From NCBI GenBank assembly GCA_949710005.1, contig OX453275.1, positions 32,778,218-32,842,217 on the forward strand: a stretch of DNA of 64,000 nucleotides. The letters run 5' to 3'. The position numbers and the translations under genes were made by a program. Source of the stretch: Ricordea florida (Eukaryota; Cnidaria; Anthozoa; Corallimorpharia; Ricordeidae). Below, piece after piece: positions 1-13,100 of this stretch; the first letter of the stretch is position 1; every line of letters starts with the position of its first letter. A model generated the notes under the pieces. The model saw nothing but the letters and a program-made list of their open reading frames with translations, did no database searches and had not been told where the DNA came from.

Positions 1-27
1 ACTGTGGAATCGTTAATTAAAGCTTAC

Positions 28-1197
28 CGCTCCAGCCAGGATCACAAATACATGTTTGTGACGCCGTCAGGCACTGCCCATGTCCTGAGCAGTCCTTTTG
101 GTAGCCAGGACACCCTTGCTTTTCACAGTACGTTCCTCTCCAACCAATAGAGCCACAGTCGCATTCACCATTCTCGTCACATGTACCACCATGACCAGAA
201 CACAGCATATCACAGGCAGGCCCGTTATAACATGGGTCGCATTTACAAGTATGGTCACTCTCGGGCATGCCAAACTTACACGGCAGTTCACACGCTATGC
301 CCATCCAACCTTTAGAGCAATTGCATTTCGGTTCATCATTGTCTGTGGCAGGAGGTTCACAAACGCCTCGATTGTTACAGTCTGGAGAACCCGGACAGTC
401 TGGAATGTCACACGCTTTCCCAGACCAGCCAGGAATACATCGGCAGACCATGGTCCCTTTGTTGCATGTTCCATGATTACTACAGTCATACGGCCATCCT
501 GGGCAACTAGGTATATGACAAACATCACCTTTGAAACCTGATTCTTTGTCGCAGACACACTTTTTATCAACGCAGTGCCCGTTTTTGGAACACTCCAGAT
601 TGCAGCCTGTCCCCGAGTAACATGGATCGCAAATGCACCCTGATAAGTTTCCAAAGTTTGTTCCCTTGATGCATGGAATTTCACACGCCTCGCCAGCCCA
701 GAGCGGTTCACAGTTACATATCCTTGGATTGGTATTGCTGCAAGCACCGTGGCCTGAACAGATAGGATTACCTGGGCAGTCTGGCGTGCTGCAATCATCA
801 CCGGTCCACCCTTGACTGCAAATGCACTTCTGCAGTTTAGTGTTACAAAAACCGTGATCAAAATCGGTGCACTGTCCTGGACAGCCTTCTAGTTCGCAAT
901 ATTTGCCAAGATGAGCAGCGCCTTCTTCTTGGTAGCATATACATTTGTCACTTACACACTCTCCAAATCCAGAACATTCACTCTGGCATCCGCTTCCAGT
1001 GAAGCAGGGATCACAGACACAAACACCTTTCTCAGGATGGCCATGTATACACGGATCGTTACACGCCGGGCCCATCCAGCCACTGGTACAGTTTATACAT
1101 TCCGGTGTTACTCGGTTTGTTGAGTTGCAGAATCCACGGCCAAAGCAGTTTGGAACTCCTGGACAATCTGGGAGATGGCATCCGATTCCCGTCCAAC
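28..1197 (-). CDS. Exon 40: EGF repeats 22-34, continuing beyond the window
   Basis: It encodes residues 10791-11180, phase 1 to phase 1. It begins WTGIGCHLPDCPG and carries three full quartets, with classes PDC, DPC/IPC, EC/LC and PGC/EGC/PSC in fixed order. It ends in a PGC-type repeat at CDPGWSG with donor GTAAGC at 27-22. No stop codon occurs, so more EGF repeats or another C-terminal region follow outside the window. The four-class order is retained although sequences have drifted (LPCKFGMPESDHTC lost the PMDSG string). Confidence 0.92.
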
Positions 1198-4100
1198 CTA
1201 GTAAAACATTTGATCAACAATACAAAGAGTAAGAGTTAAAAATAAAAATCCCAATACAAATATGAAGAAAAATGATAGCAATTTTATCATAACTATAATT
1301 AAGGATTTTTTTCTTGGGGTGACAAGCAACAAAATAAGCTCAAAAATACTATTTAGATGAACGTTGTTCTCAGTTCGCACTTTTAATTTGCCACTAGGTG
1401 GATTGTGGGGAAAAAAACGTGTTGCAGGCATACTTTGAGCAATGTTTGCTTTTAAATAATGTTTGACACAGTACTTGGCTGTGAATATATGGGATAAATG
1501 TGGATGAAACTTGAAAACAACGTTGTAAGTCTTGAATTTGCTACGCAATGCAAACAGTTATTCCTTGTTAAGACTTCCACAAATATGTATAATGAATGTA
1601 TAATGATTGGCTGGTGGGATAAAATAAGATAGTGTTGAGTCAATTTTCAACACCATCGTTTAATAGTTCCAACGTGACTTGGTCGTCGTTTAATGCCATC
1701 GCATGCGCAGTTTAAATCATACCCTTTAAGTAATGGTCCGCGTAAGAACTAGGCAGGTCAAACGCAAAATCGATTCAAAAGTGTGAACTCTTAATTATTA
1801 ATATCAATTAAATCGACGAATCTGATTGGTGGACGGCCAAAAATCGCCGAAAAAACAATGAAAAACCCGACATAAACAACATTTTTCTCCTTAGTTTTCC
1901 CCTGGTCCCTCCTGTCTACCTCACGGTCAAATATTAGCATTGTTCTATGCGCCAATCAAAAATTAGAGCTATTGCACTAGCCTATTGTTCTTTTGCCTAG
2001 TTCTTACGCGGACCATTACTTAAATGGAGATATATTATACAACTGCCGTCGAGACATAAACACTTTTTCACAGGGTCACAGAGTCACAGGGTTTGTTTCA
2101 ACTTTTCGATCACTAACCTGGTTCACAAATGCATTCATGATTAGCACTGTCACACTTTCCATGTCCACTACAGTCCTTCCCATCAGCCCCTGGACATCCG
2201 GGTACTTCACAAAGTGTACCACGCCAACCTAACAACTGGTCACATACACATTTATCAGCAACACAAGACCCATGTCCATAGCACTCTACATTGCATCCTC
2301 GCCCCGTGAAGCAGGGATCACAAACACAATCGCCACTGTCCATAGGTGTCTGCGTTCCATTTGTGCATGGGTCATCACATGCGGGGCCCATCCATCCCTG
2401 TATACAGTTCGTGCATTTTGGTGGATCTGATGATGAGTTGCAGAAACCTAAAAGAAAAGGAAGCCGAATTAACCCACATTGTAATCCATCACTTATTTTC
2501 GCTCAGGCGCAATTGGCCAAAATGCATCATATGACTCGACAAAACTTGGCTAATGGGTTGCTACGTATTTACATGAAGTTATACAAGAATTTATACATTA
2601 TTCGATGAAGGAAACAACTAAAAACATCAAACAACAACTATAAATTCCGCCTCTGATTAAAATGCCGCAGCTTGGTATCGATTTGAAAGAGAACTGTGTT
2701 GTCTACGTACCTCTGTTTGTACAATCTGGATTTCCTGGACAGTCTGGAATGTCACATCCAATCCCTGTCCATCCATTGTGGCAAATGCAGGTATGGAGGG
2801 CGCTGTTGCACTCGCCATGACCACTGCAATCGAATCCAATCCCTGGACACCCGGGATTTTCACAATACGTTCCACGCCAACCAACATCACAATTACACGT
2901 GTCATCAACGATCTTACCATGTTCTGAACATTCACTGTCGCAGCCAACACCGACCCAGCCGGGTTGACAAACACAGTTCCCACTGTCCATGGGAATTTGT
3001 TGGCCGTGTACACAGGGGTCGCTGCAAGCTGGACCCATCCATCCTTGGACACAATTTTGGCACTGTGGGGGATCTAACGAAGCATTGCAGTAACCCTGTC
3101 CATTGCAGTTTGGAGAACCAGGACAGTCAGGTATTTCACATCCTTTCCCATCCCACCCTTCGTTGCAAGTGCATACGTGAGTCACAGAGTTGCACATTCC
3201 ATGGCCAGTACAGTCAGATCCAATGCCAGGGCAGCCAGGATTATCACAGAGTTCTCCTCTCCATCCCTCCTCACAGTGGCACGTGTTATCTACTATCGTT
3301 CCATGCTGAGAACATTCACTGTCGCATCCCACACCTAAAACACCATAACAAATGTTGCCATATAAGTCTATTATTTTCTTGCGGTTTGGACAACGAAACG
3401 ATCTACTCCATAAACTAAATAAACGCAATTCAAAAGAGATTTTGACATTCAACTCTTGTTCTTTCAAGGTATACAGTGGTAAGGTATACAGGCGTCTTTG
3501 AGCTTCATGTACTTTTGAAATTATTTATTGTACAACTACTATAGCAATTACCTGTGTAACCAGGCCAGCAAAGACACTGACCACTATCCATTGGAATCTG
3601 CTCCCCAAACTTGCAAGCATCAGCACAAGCGGGACCCATCCAGCCTCGAGTGCAGTTCTGGCATTCGGGAGGAGAGAGGGATGCATTACAGTATCCGCGC
3701 AAGTTGCAGTCAGGTGCACCAGGGCAGTCTGCAATATGACATCCAATACCAGTCCAACCAGGATAGCATGAGCACTCACGCGTGCCGCTATTGCAGTCAC
3801 CATGGCCGGTGCAATCTTCGTCAATGCCTGGACACCCCGGAATTTGACAAACATCACCTCGCCAACCTAACAGTGGCTCGCAAAGACAAGTACCACTATC
3901 TGAACAAATTCCTCTTTCCATACATAAAGAATCGCAGCCTTTTCCCGCCCAGCATGGTTCACATTTACAAAAACCACTGTTCATGGGTTCTTGAATTCCA
4001 CGGACACAAGGATCGTTACAGTCAGGGCCCATCCATCCGCTTGTGCAGTTAACACAAATTGGACTGGGAGTATCTACAACACTGCAATTCCCACGGCTAT

Positions 4101-7100
4101 AACAATCCGGCTCCCCTGGGCAGTCTGGTTCACTGCAGTCGTCTCCACGCCAACCTGGATTACAGAAACAAGTGCGAAGCACGCTGTTGCAGATGCCATT
4201 TCCTGAACAGTCATTTGGACATTTAGGAACTTCGCAGAAGTCACCTTTCCATCTACTATCACAGCTGCAAGTTTCGTTGTCACACGTGCCATGCCCAGAG
4301 CAGAGGGAATGGCAGTGTTTACCTATAAAGCACGGATTGCACTGGCATTTACCACCGACGCAAGTTCCGTTACCAGAACACTCTAATTGACAGTCATCAC
4401 CAGTGAAACATGGGTCACATACGCATTGCCCGGTAAAGCTGCATCGTCCATGCCCGTGGCAATCAGCGGTCGCACTGCACTTATGTTCACATCTATAGCC
4501 AACGTACCCTGGATCGCAGTCGCATCCACCAGACTGTGAGCACTGTCCATGACCAAGGCAGGTAATTGAAGAGTTGCATTGGTAAGCACAGTTTATTCCA
4601 TAATAGCCAGGATCACAAAAGCATGTTCTGGATTGTAGTAAGAACATACCATGTCCACTACACTGGTTTCCGTCTCCACAAAGTTGCCCTCTTGTACCAG
4701 GACCAACGCCTGACGCTCCAGCTCCTCCCTCAAGGTTCATGTTTTGCAAAATGTCTCTTCGAACGTGATCAGGTGAGAAGTATCGAAGATATCCTCCACC
4801 ACCTCCACCACCGTGGTGGTATCGATCGCAACAGTGAGAACAGCTTGGAGAATGGAGGTAGCTCCCGCTACCACCCTTGGCAGTGAGATGGCCATGTCCT
4901 TCAAGGTGTCTGCCAGTAACCCAAAGCGTCCCACCACTTGCTCCACCGCCTCCACTGTCACCACTGTCACCATCGGATTTAATCCACCCATCCAGCTCGA
5001 GCAACTTCTCCGCGGTTACGTAAATGACACCACCACCGTACGTTGAACTCTTACTTCCACCACTTCCAGCCATGTGCGCGGTACAGGGCTGCTCGTATAC
5101 ATGACCAGCTGATGAAAGGAAAATACAACTAGAATGACACTGAAACTTTGACCATCACAGGTTCGACGAAGAATTGAAAAAGGGAGATTTAGCTTTCGCC
5201 TTGAAAAGAATAGACTTCAGCGGTAATGGAGCCACACTTAACTAAAATGAGGACGTTCCAAAGCTAATATCGTCGTCTATTTCACTGAGTTAGAAACAAA
5301 AAAGAAGACTTGCTGTCCTTAACAGGGAATAATCAAAGAATGTACTAGCTTATAAACAGCTTCCTCGCACAAACGGTGCCATTTTGGAAGAAAACGTAGC
5401 CAGGAGAAGTGGCAAAGAAACTCTTAAGGCTTGTAAATGGCAGCGCCATGTTTCACCATTCTGATTGCGGAAGGAGCGGGTAATAGTTTCGAGAAAATAA
5501 GGTATATAAATGGTATTATGTATCAGTAAAATGATACCAAAACATAAGCGAGATTACAAATAATTTAAACGGGATTAAAAACACCTGTGACAAGCAGATA
5601 GAGGGCCTTGCCAATACTTTTAAGCCAATAGACGTAACTGAAAAATAGGACAGCCGCAAACATACAACATTCCTAACTCAACAACGCTTACCTCCATTGC
5701 TGTTACATGCTGAACATCCGGTAATTTTTCCCCAGCCTCCTGATCCACCGTGGCCAGCACCGCCAACGCCTTCACAGGTTGTATGACTTCCAGGGCCATT
5801 TTTGGTTGACCAACCAAGGTGGCTTGCATCGACATGAGAATCAGCCTCTAAGCTGATATAGTCGGAATACACATTAACAGTATCTGCTTTCACGCTTCCC
5901 GTATAATCTAGAGCAATCATGGACAAGTGAAGATGCACAGTACTCGCCAAGATGTCTGTCGATGTACTTTGTACCATGACATTCCCACCGAGCATGACCT
6001 TCAGCTTTCTGAACCAGTAATGCCCAGCATATGGCGCTGAGTAGATACTGCTGCATTGTAGACAGGACGAACGTCCTTGCTTTGTTATAAAAGCTTTTAC
6101 GTTGGAGAACAACCTTAACTCCTCGATACCATGGATTTCGCCATTAACGTATAAAGCACTTGATCGAGTTCCACGAAGAACAGTAGTAACTGGGAATACA
6201 ATCTGCCCTCCTGAGTCTACTTGGTAGTTAACTGGGGCTTCTGTACGAATACTGTGTGTCTCCACGTGTATGCGAGTTTTACTCACGGCCACTAATAGAC
6301 CCGTCTTGTCTCCCGTCACTTGCCCAATGTACATCTCGGAAACCGCTCCTGGAACCTACAAGCAAAGAAAAAAAGACCAAGGATCTTTCTAATATGCCAA
6401 AAAAAACATACATTTCCGTTGAAACACAAAAATTATTCAGTCTGGCCCGGTAAAATTTCAGTTGAAGGTATTGTTGACTACTTTCAAATGGAGTCCAGAG
6501 CCAGTTCAACGTTGGTTGAGCCTAATTACCAAGACTTGAGGACCAGTCTAAAAAAACCTTGATTCCAGTCCTACTTTACTTAAATGTAATCGAAATTTTG
6601 TTAGATCAAATTGTGTTTATCTTTTTTCTGCTCTTAGAACAAAACTACTCTCCTCTGCTGCTCGCATATTTGCTGATAGGTGGACAACCACGTCTGTTTC
6701 GCAGTTAACATCAGCCTTCCTGTTCGGTGCACCATATCTGTCGCTAAAGCATGAGATTTTAAGGAAATATTTAATTTTGTTTTGTCCTACCTATTGGCTT
6801 CTTTTTTCACTTATTTTTAGTTCTGCCTTTTCTGACCAAATCCGAATTTACTGGTATTTGCAGCAGCGGTTATTTTCAAAGTGAGCCCTCGTGTTGAGCG
6901 TCGTAAGTCTTAGGGCAAACTTCGTCGCATAGAAAAATGTTGAAATAATATAAAATGATATGTTTCATTCTGAAAATAGCAACCATGTATTGCCTTACCT
7001 CTCGGATGGCAATTTTGCCGTTTCTTGATAAATGAACTATTTCAAACCGGTAAGCCGTTGTGTTCTCATCAAGGACGACAGGTCCAAGACTATCTCTGTT

Positions 7101-10100
7101 CTGATGGTCAATCTTTATTATGCGGTATGGCTCCTCTCCAACATTCACTTGAATATAAACAGTTCCACTTCCACCAGTTCCACCATTTGAGTTGGAGGCA
7201 CTTGCACCACCCAGAGTAGTGAGAACTCCCCTGAAGACTAAGCGTTCTGTCAAATGAACAGCTATGCGGCCTCCTGCGCCTCCTCCATTGTAGCTTGGCC
7301 CTATTAATAATGGTAATTGAACTGAGTGGAGTGCAATTTGGTTTGAAATCATACACGTGATTTCAGACCAAAATTGCACTCCACTCAGTTCAATTACCAC
7401 TTCATTACACTCAATTTGAAATCAGAGTTTTCTGTCAATACTTATTTATCCACTTCAGGAAGCCCAGTTTTTGAAAAAGAAAAACTTTTTAAAAATGATG
7501 CGATTTAGAACAAAAAATGGTGCAATTTGTGAATAAATCACACTGCTATGGGCCAATCAAATTGCAGGGATCACCAGTGATTTCAAAATGGTTGTAATAA
7601 ATACAGAAAATTGTGTCAGTCTCCTGTGACATAAGTTAAATCTTGTCATTGCGGTAACAAACGAGCAAACAGAGCGTCACTGACCCACAAGACATAACTC
7701 ACCTTGTTTCCTTACATTGCCCAAGCTTTGATTTATCGATGTAGAGACTTATTCTTAAACGGAGTGTGTCAGTACCATAAGATTACTCTCTTGCTAAGTC
7801 TTCAAGGTCATCTTTTTTTATCCATGATGCATGTACAGTTATTGTACAGCAACCCTAAATTAATTTCCCCTTGTGTATAGTGCACATTCGTAGAGGGTTC
7901 TGAAAGGGGGGGGTACCAATCCCACATTTCAGTGCTCAGATCCCATTCCCACTGGCAGAATTCGAAGAAAAATTCCCATTCCCAGTGACCGAATCCCAGT
8001 CCCAGTGACTTAAATCCCATTTTTTCCAGGGCAAAACCCGGCCAATCCCAATTGTCATTTTACCCCTTCAGGACCCTCTTCGTAATTAAATTCTCATTAC
8101 TTTATTGATTTTGTTGCTTGACATTAATTCACTCGTTTTGAAATGAACATTGCTTTAACTGCGCACCCACTTTGTGGTCCCTATTTGCGCATTTAAGCCA
8201 TCGATTGCCAGTAAATGCTTGTAGATTTCACGCTCCTATATTATCGGCCAAAAAACAATAACCTTTCAGTACAAATATGTTAATTAACGATTATTCGCCT
8301 CAGGCTCAGTGATTATCGGTGAATATTCACCGAAACGAGGTCGAGGTGAATAATCACCGATAATCACTGAGCCTGAGGCGAATAATTGTTTTAGTATAAA
8401 TACACAGGTGATTATTTCAAAAAAAAAAAAAAAAGGATCGTACAACACGAAAACACACACACATTGTATGACTGGCAGCCATTTTGTTCGTCGAGGTGAT
8501 TATCAGCTGATAATCCAAGATAGCGAACCAATCAGAGCGCGCGATTTTGTATAATCACCTGAGTATTTATACTAATATGCAATAAACCACAGTTTCTATG
8601 GGTTAACCGGCGCAATAAACAACAAGTGATGTTGGAAGAACACTAGAGTTGCTTGTAAATGACGAGCCGCAGACGAGTGATTTACAAGCCCTTCGAGTGT
8701 TCTCCAAAATCCCAAGTGGTTTATTACGCCGGTAAACCCATAGAAACTGCGGTTTATTGCTTTCATAAACCAACTTTAAATAAAAACAGAAAACGTTTCT
8801 CTTTTCGATGGGTTTACAATAACCCATAGGTTTTCGACCAATCAGTGCGTGCGTAGTATCTGAGTTATTTTATAAGTATGCATATACAGACCTCCATGTG
8901 ATTCAACAGTTCCGGTGCCTTTTAGAAACAAGGTCTGAACAATGACAGAGCCACCGCTTCCACCACCATTGTGATTAGACAAATCTCCGACTCCATTTGA
9001 CTTTACAGTTCCTTCCAAAATCAAGAGATTCCCAACATGAATATATAACCATCCACCACCCGCACCGTAGCCTCCGCCACTTCCGGGATCCTGAGGCCAA
9101 TAAACTGAGCCGTATTGAGTACTCGTAGACACTTCACCGCCAGGTGAGGCGTAACTTCCCCCTTCATTTCCTGTGCCTTTACCAGGTCCAGTTCCGGCTT
9201 GGTAACCACTCCCTGATGCGTCCACAAGGCTTTCACTTTCAATGATGACGAGATCGGCATTTATGGTTACGTGTGTTGTGGCAAGCGTGAGTTGGCCACC
9301 TGGCAAAATTGGAATAAGAGAGTGACACAAACCAATCTACAAGAGTTTTGGAGCTCTGTTGGTGGAACAAAACACACTTAATATCTCTATTCATAATTCT
9401 TGCTCCTTTCTTGAACGATTTGAATCTAACTTTTTTGATAATACTCCCGTCAACGTTGTAATTTAATGGCACAGAAATTTCTTGTATCGAGAAAGAACCA
9501 GTCAGCTCTAAACTGAGGAAATTCCACAGATTCCAAGTCAAACAGAACAAAACCAGCAGTTCAAACCTCTCCATTTTCTAGTGTTTTTCTTCATATGTAT
9601 AAATGTAAAAGTCAAATTTACAGTGTCGCGGAACCTAACGTTTGTGTTTATTTGAATATTTTCAACGTACTTTATGATCCCATGACTCAAAAACCAAGGA
9701 ACCAGCGTCATCTTATCATTCTGGTGCAATGCGTAGAAAAACGAATTTACCTTTCTTAACAGTGATGTGTGCTACTTCAAGAACAGGTCTCACAGGATTC
9801 ATATTAATCCTCACCACACCCAAATTGTTTATAACAAGGTCTGGTACAACAATCAGTCCAGGAGTGAAGGGATTGAACGGGTTGTTGGAAAGCCACTTCG
9901 ACTCTTCAGGTAGTTTAGCTGTGTGCGCTGTTCCTCCGAACTCCACCACCCCGTTTCGTTCAAGAACAAGACGTTCTACGCCAGTCATTCGTCCCCTTAT
10001 GGTCGAACTTTCTCCACGAAGAATAACCTCGGTAGGGAGAATGATTTCTGCATATTCATCCACGTAAAAATTGCAAGGCGCATCCATGTAGGTATGTGTC

Positions 10101-13100
10101 GATTCAATAACAAAAACAAACAAACGCTGCCTTGCTGTTAACTTGATAACTCCAGTCTTATCTCCTGTGACTTCGTGCGCTATGACCGTCACATTTTTTG
10201 CATTCTTAGGGTGATAAAAGATCGCTGTAGAATGACCTTCAACTTGCATTTCATCAAATTCGTAGAACAACGTTTCGTTTTCCATGATTACCGTTGGTGT
10301 TGTAACGCTGATGTCTTCGTTGTCGACCTTGACTTTAGCATGTTCGGGTTTGAAGGTCGTTAGATTTGCATCGGGATTATACTTGAGTTCACGGTACTGC
10401 GGCCCACGGCGACTTTCATACTTATAAACAGTACCAGCGGCACCCGCGTTACTGGCGTTGTCTGGGCGCACACTTTTACCACCTACAGACCGGAATTTAC
10501 CTAAAATGTAAAAAAAATATCTCTTCTTTAAACGATGATGCATACAAATCTACTGCATTACTACATTAGTGTTATAATGTCCTAAAGAGAATCATCTAAC
10601 CAGAAATAAATGTTTCTGTTACAGTCTAAGTGTCCCAAACAGAATCCTCTAACCAGAAATAAAACGGTCCTATCTTAGTCCAACAATGTCCTGTACAGAT
10701 CAGCTTAACCAGATCCTATACAAAACGATCCCTCGAATAAAAATCCCGTTTTACCTTAAGACATAGATAAGGAATCCTTACAGTAACCCAAATGCATCAC
10801 ATCATTCGACTCGAGCATCACCTCCGTACATTTTACAGCGGAGCTGTTCACGGTAAGTTTTTTCAAAGGACATAATATCTGGTAAACAAAACGTTTTAGC
10901 AACTCACCTGAATTTTCCATGTGGTTGATTTAGAATAAGTTCTTACTATTATCACACACTTTGTTACCAAACGTTCAGGCAAAAGAGTAAAATCAATATT
11001 CACCGCCAAAGTTATTCTGGAAGTCAACGTGTATTCCAATCCGTCCTCCTGCTCCTCCTCCTCCACCATCGTTGCCATCTCCTCCATTCACTACAATTTC
11101 TCCATGTCCGGTGACGTTAGTTGTCTCAACAAGAACGCTGCCTCCGCTGCCTCCTCCACCATACCGGGATTCCGCGCTCTGGCCTTTGGATGAGATCACT
11201 CCGTCCAAGTGAAGATGTTTACTTACTATCCATCGTAAGGAGCCCCCTCCTAACAAAACACAAGCAACGGTTCACACACTTTAAGGTTTCGAGACAAGTA
11301 ACATTTATTACATGTTAGTATAAATACTCAGGTGATTATACAAAATCGCGCGCTCTGACTGGTTCGCTATCTCGGATTATCAGCCGATTATCACCTCGAC
11401 GAACAAAATGGCTGCCAGTCGTTCGCACGCTTTTGATGAAATAAAATGTTTTCGTGTTGTGCAAGGCCTTTTCTTTTCTTCTTTTGAAATAATCACCTGT
11501 GTATTTATCCTAAAACAATTATTCGCCTCAGGTTCAGCGATTATCGGTGAATATTCACCGATAATCACTTTGCCTTCGGCGAATAATTGTCAATTAAAAT
11601 GAAGACCTCGTCCTCGAAACGTTTGTGCAATTGCGATTTAGCCTTAAAAGGGAACGAGATTCGGACCCGGGACCTCGCGAATACCGGTGCCACTATAGTC
11701 TTAATGAATCTGTAAAAATATGCCTCGTGAGGAGCCTAAGCTATTTACCTAAGGCATGAAAAACGAATGGAAGCACACAAAAAATAAAAACCACGCAAGG
11801 AAAACAAACCTGCACCACCGCTACCACCTCCTCCGCTTCCAAGAGACAAAGGCTTATAGACAGATCCATATGCACTTCCACCAGCATGAGTATTATATGC
11901 CGTGCCTCCCTCTCCACCAAAGCCGCCACCTGAGCCCCTCGAAGATGACGACAGAGAGCCAGCTCCAGGTCCACTAGATGCTTGATGACCAGCGCCATCC
12001 AGTTCTAAGAGGCCTTTAGTTTCAAGTTCGGCAAACGTCGAGTAAAACACCCCGTGGTTCACTTTAATGGTTCCTTTATGGAGTACTTCAATTAAGGATG
12101 ACGTCAAGGACACAATGACGTCATAAACACGAACGAGGTCTAAAACGCCACCCTGTTTGATTATAACATGTGCAAACGAACTGTTCCCAGGTTGCGTTAG
12201 GTCAATATAAGTCCTGTTTTCTTTTATCGCCGTTTGTGCAGACGCGGCTATTTTCAAGTTGGCTCCGTTCTCCAGAAATAAGAAATGTACTCCTGTCATG
12301 AGGCCGTATAATTCGGACCTAACACCATGGACATGAAACTCAGCCGGTAGAACGATTTCAGCTCCTTTATCTATTAAGTAGCTACAAGGAGCTTCAGTTC
12401 TATTGGTTTCAGATTCAACAACCTCCACATAGATTGTTTGATTGACTCTTAGATGGAATTGGCCGGTTTTATCACCTATAAATCTATGGGCTACTACTGT
12501 GACATCGGTGATATTTGGATGGTATACGATAAGCCGAGAGTACCCGGTCAATTCAACTTCGTCAAACTCATAATAGACTGTTCCTTCTTCCATCAGTACC
12601 GTCGCTTCTGGCACATCATGGCCCTCATTGTCGACATGTAAGTAAGTGTGATCAACAGCTAGAAACGTTGTATTGGTTTCCTTGCTGTACTTCAATATAC
12701 GATACTCTAACGGACGGAAGTTCTCTTCCTTGTAAACGGTTCCTGCTGGAGCCCCATAAGCATTCTGTGCTCCGAAACCTCCGCGGTCTGAGAACTTTCC
12801 ACCGTAGGTGTACCTCCAACGGCAGTGTATTCCTACACGGCCTCCAGCTCCACCTCCCCCTTGGCCAGTGTCGCTTGCGGATCCCCCAATAACGGAAATC
12901 TCGCCGTGACCGGTCATGTTCGTAGTACGGATGAGAATGCTCCCACCACTACCACCTCCAGCACCGTTTCCATCTCCATCACCACCTTTGGCGGATATAA
13001 GTCCGTTCAGCTCCAGCCGTTTACCAACCTCCCAAAGAAGTTGCCCACCTCCAATTCCACCTGAACCCTCACCATTTCCTCCGCCACTTCCTAATTTCAT

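Noticed and set aside
9239-9574. Minus-strand open frame beginning MERFELLVLFCLTW with a signal-peptide look, possible first exon of a second gene
   Set aside because: Exon 33 (ending VKKG in phase 1) splices directly to exon 34 at 9299 and restores the normal module order. The frame adds no module motif, and the M is not needed.
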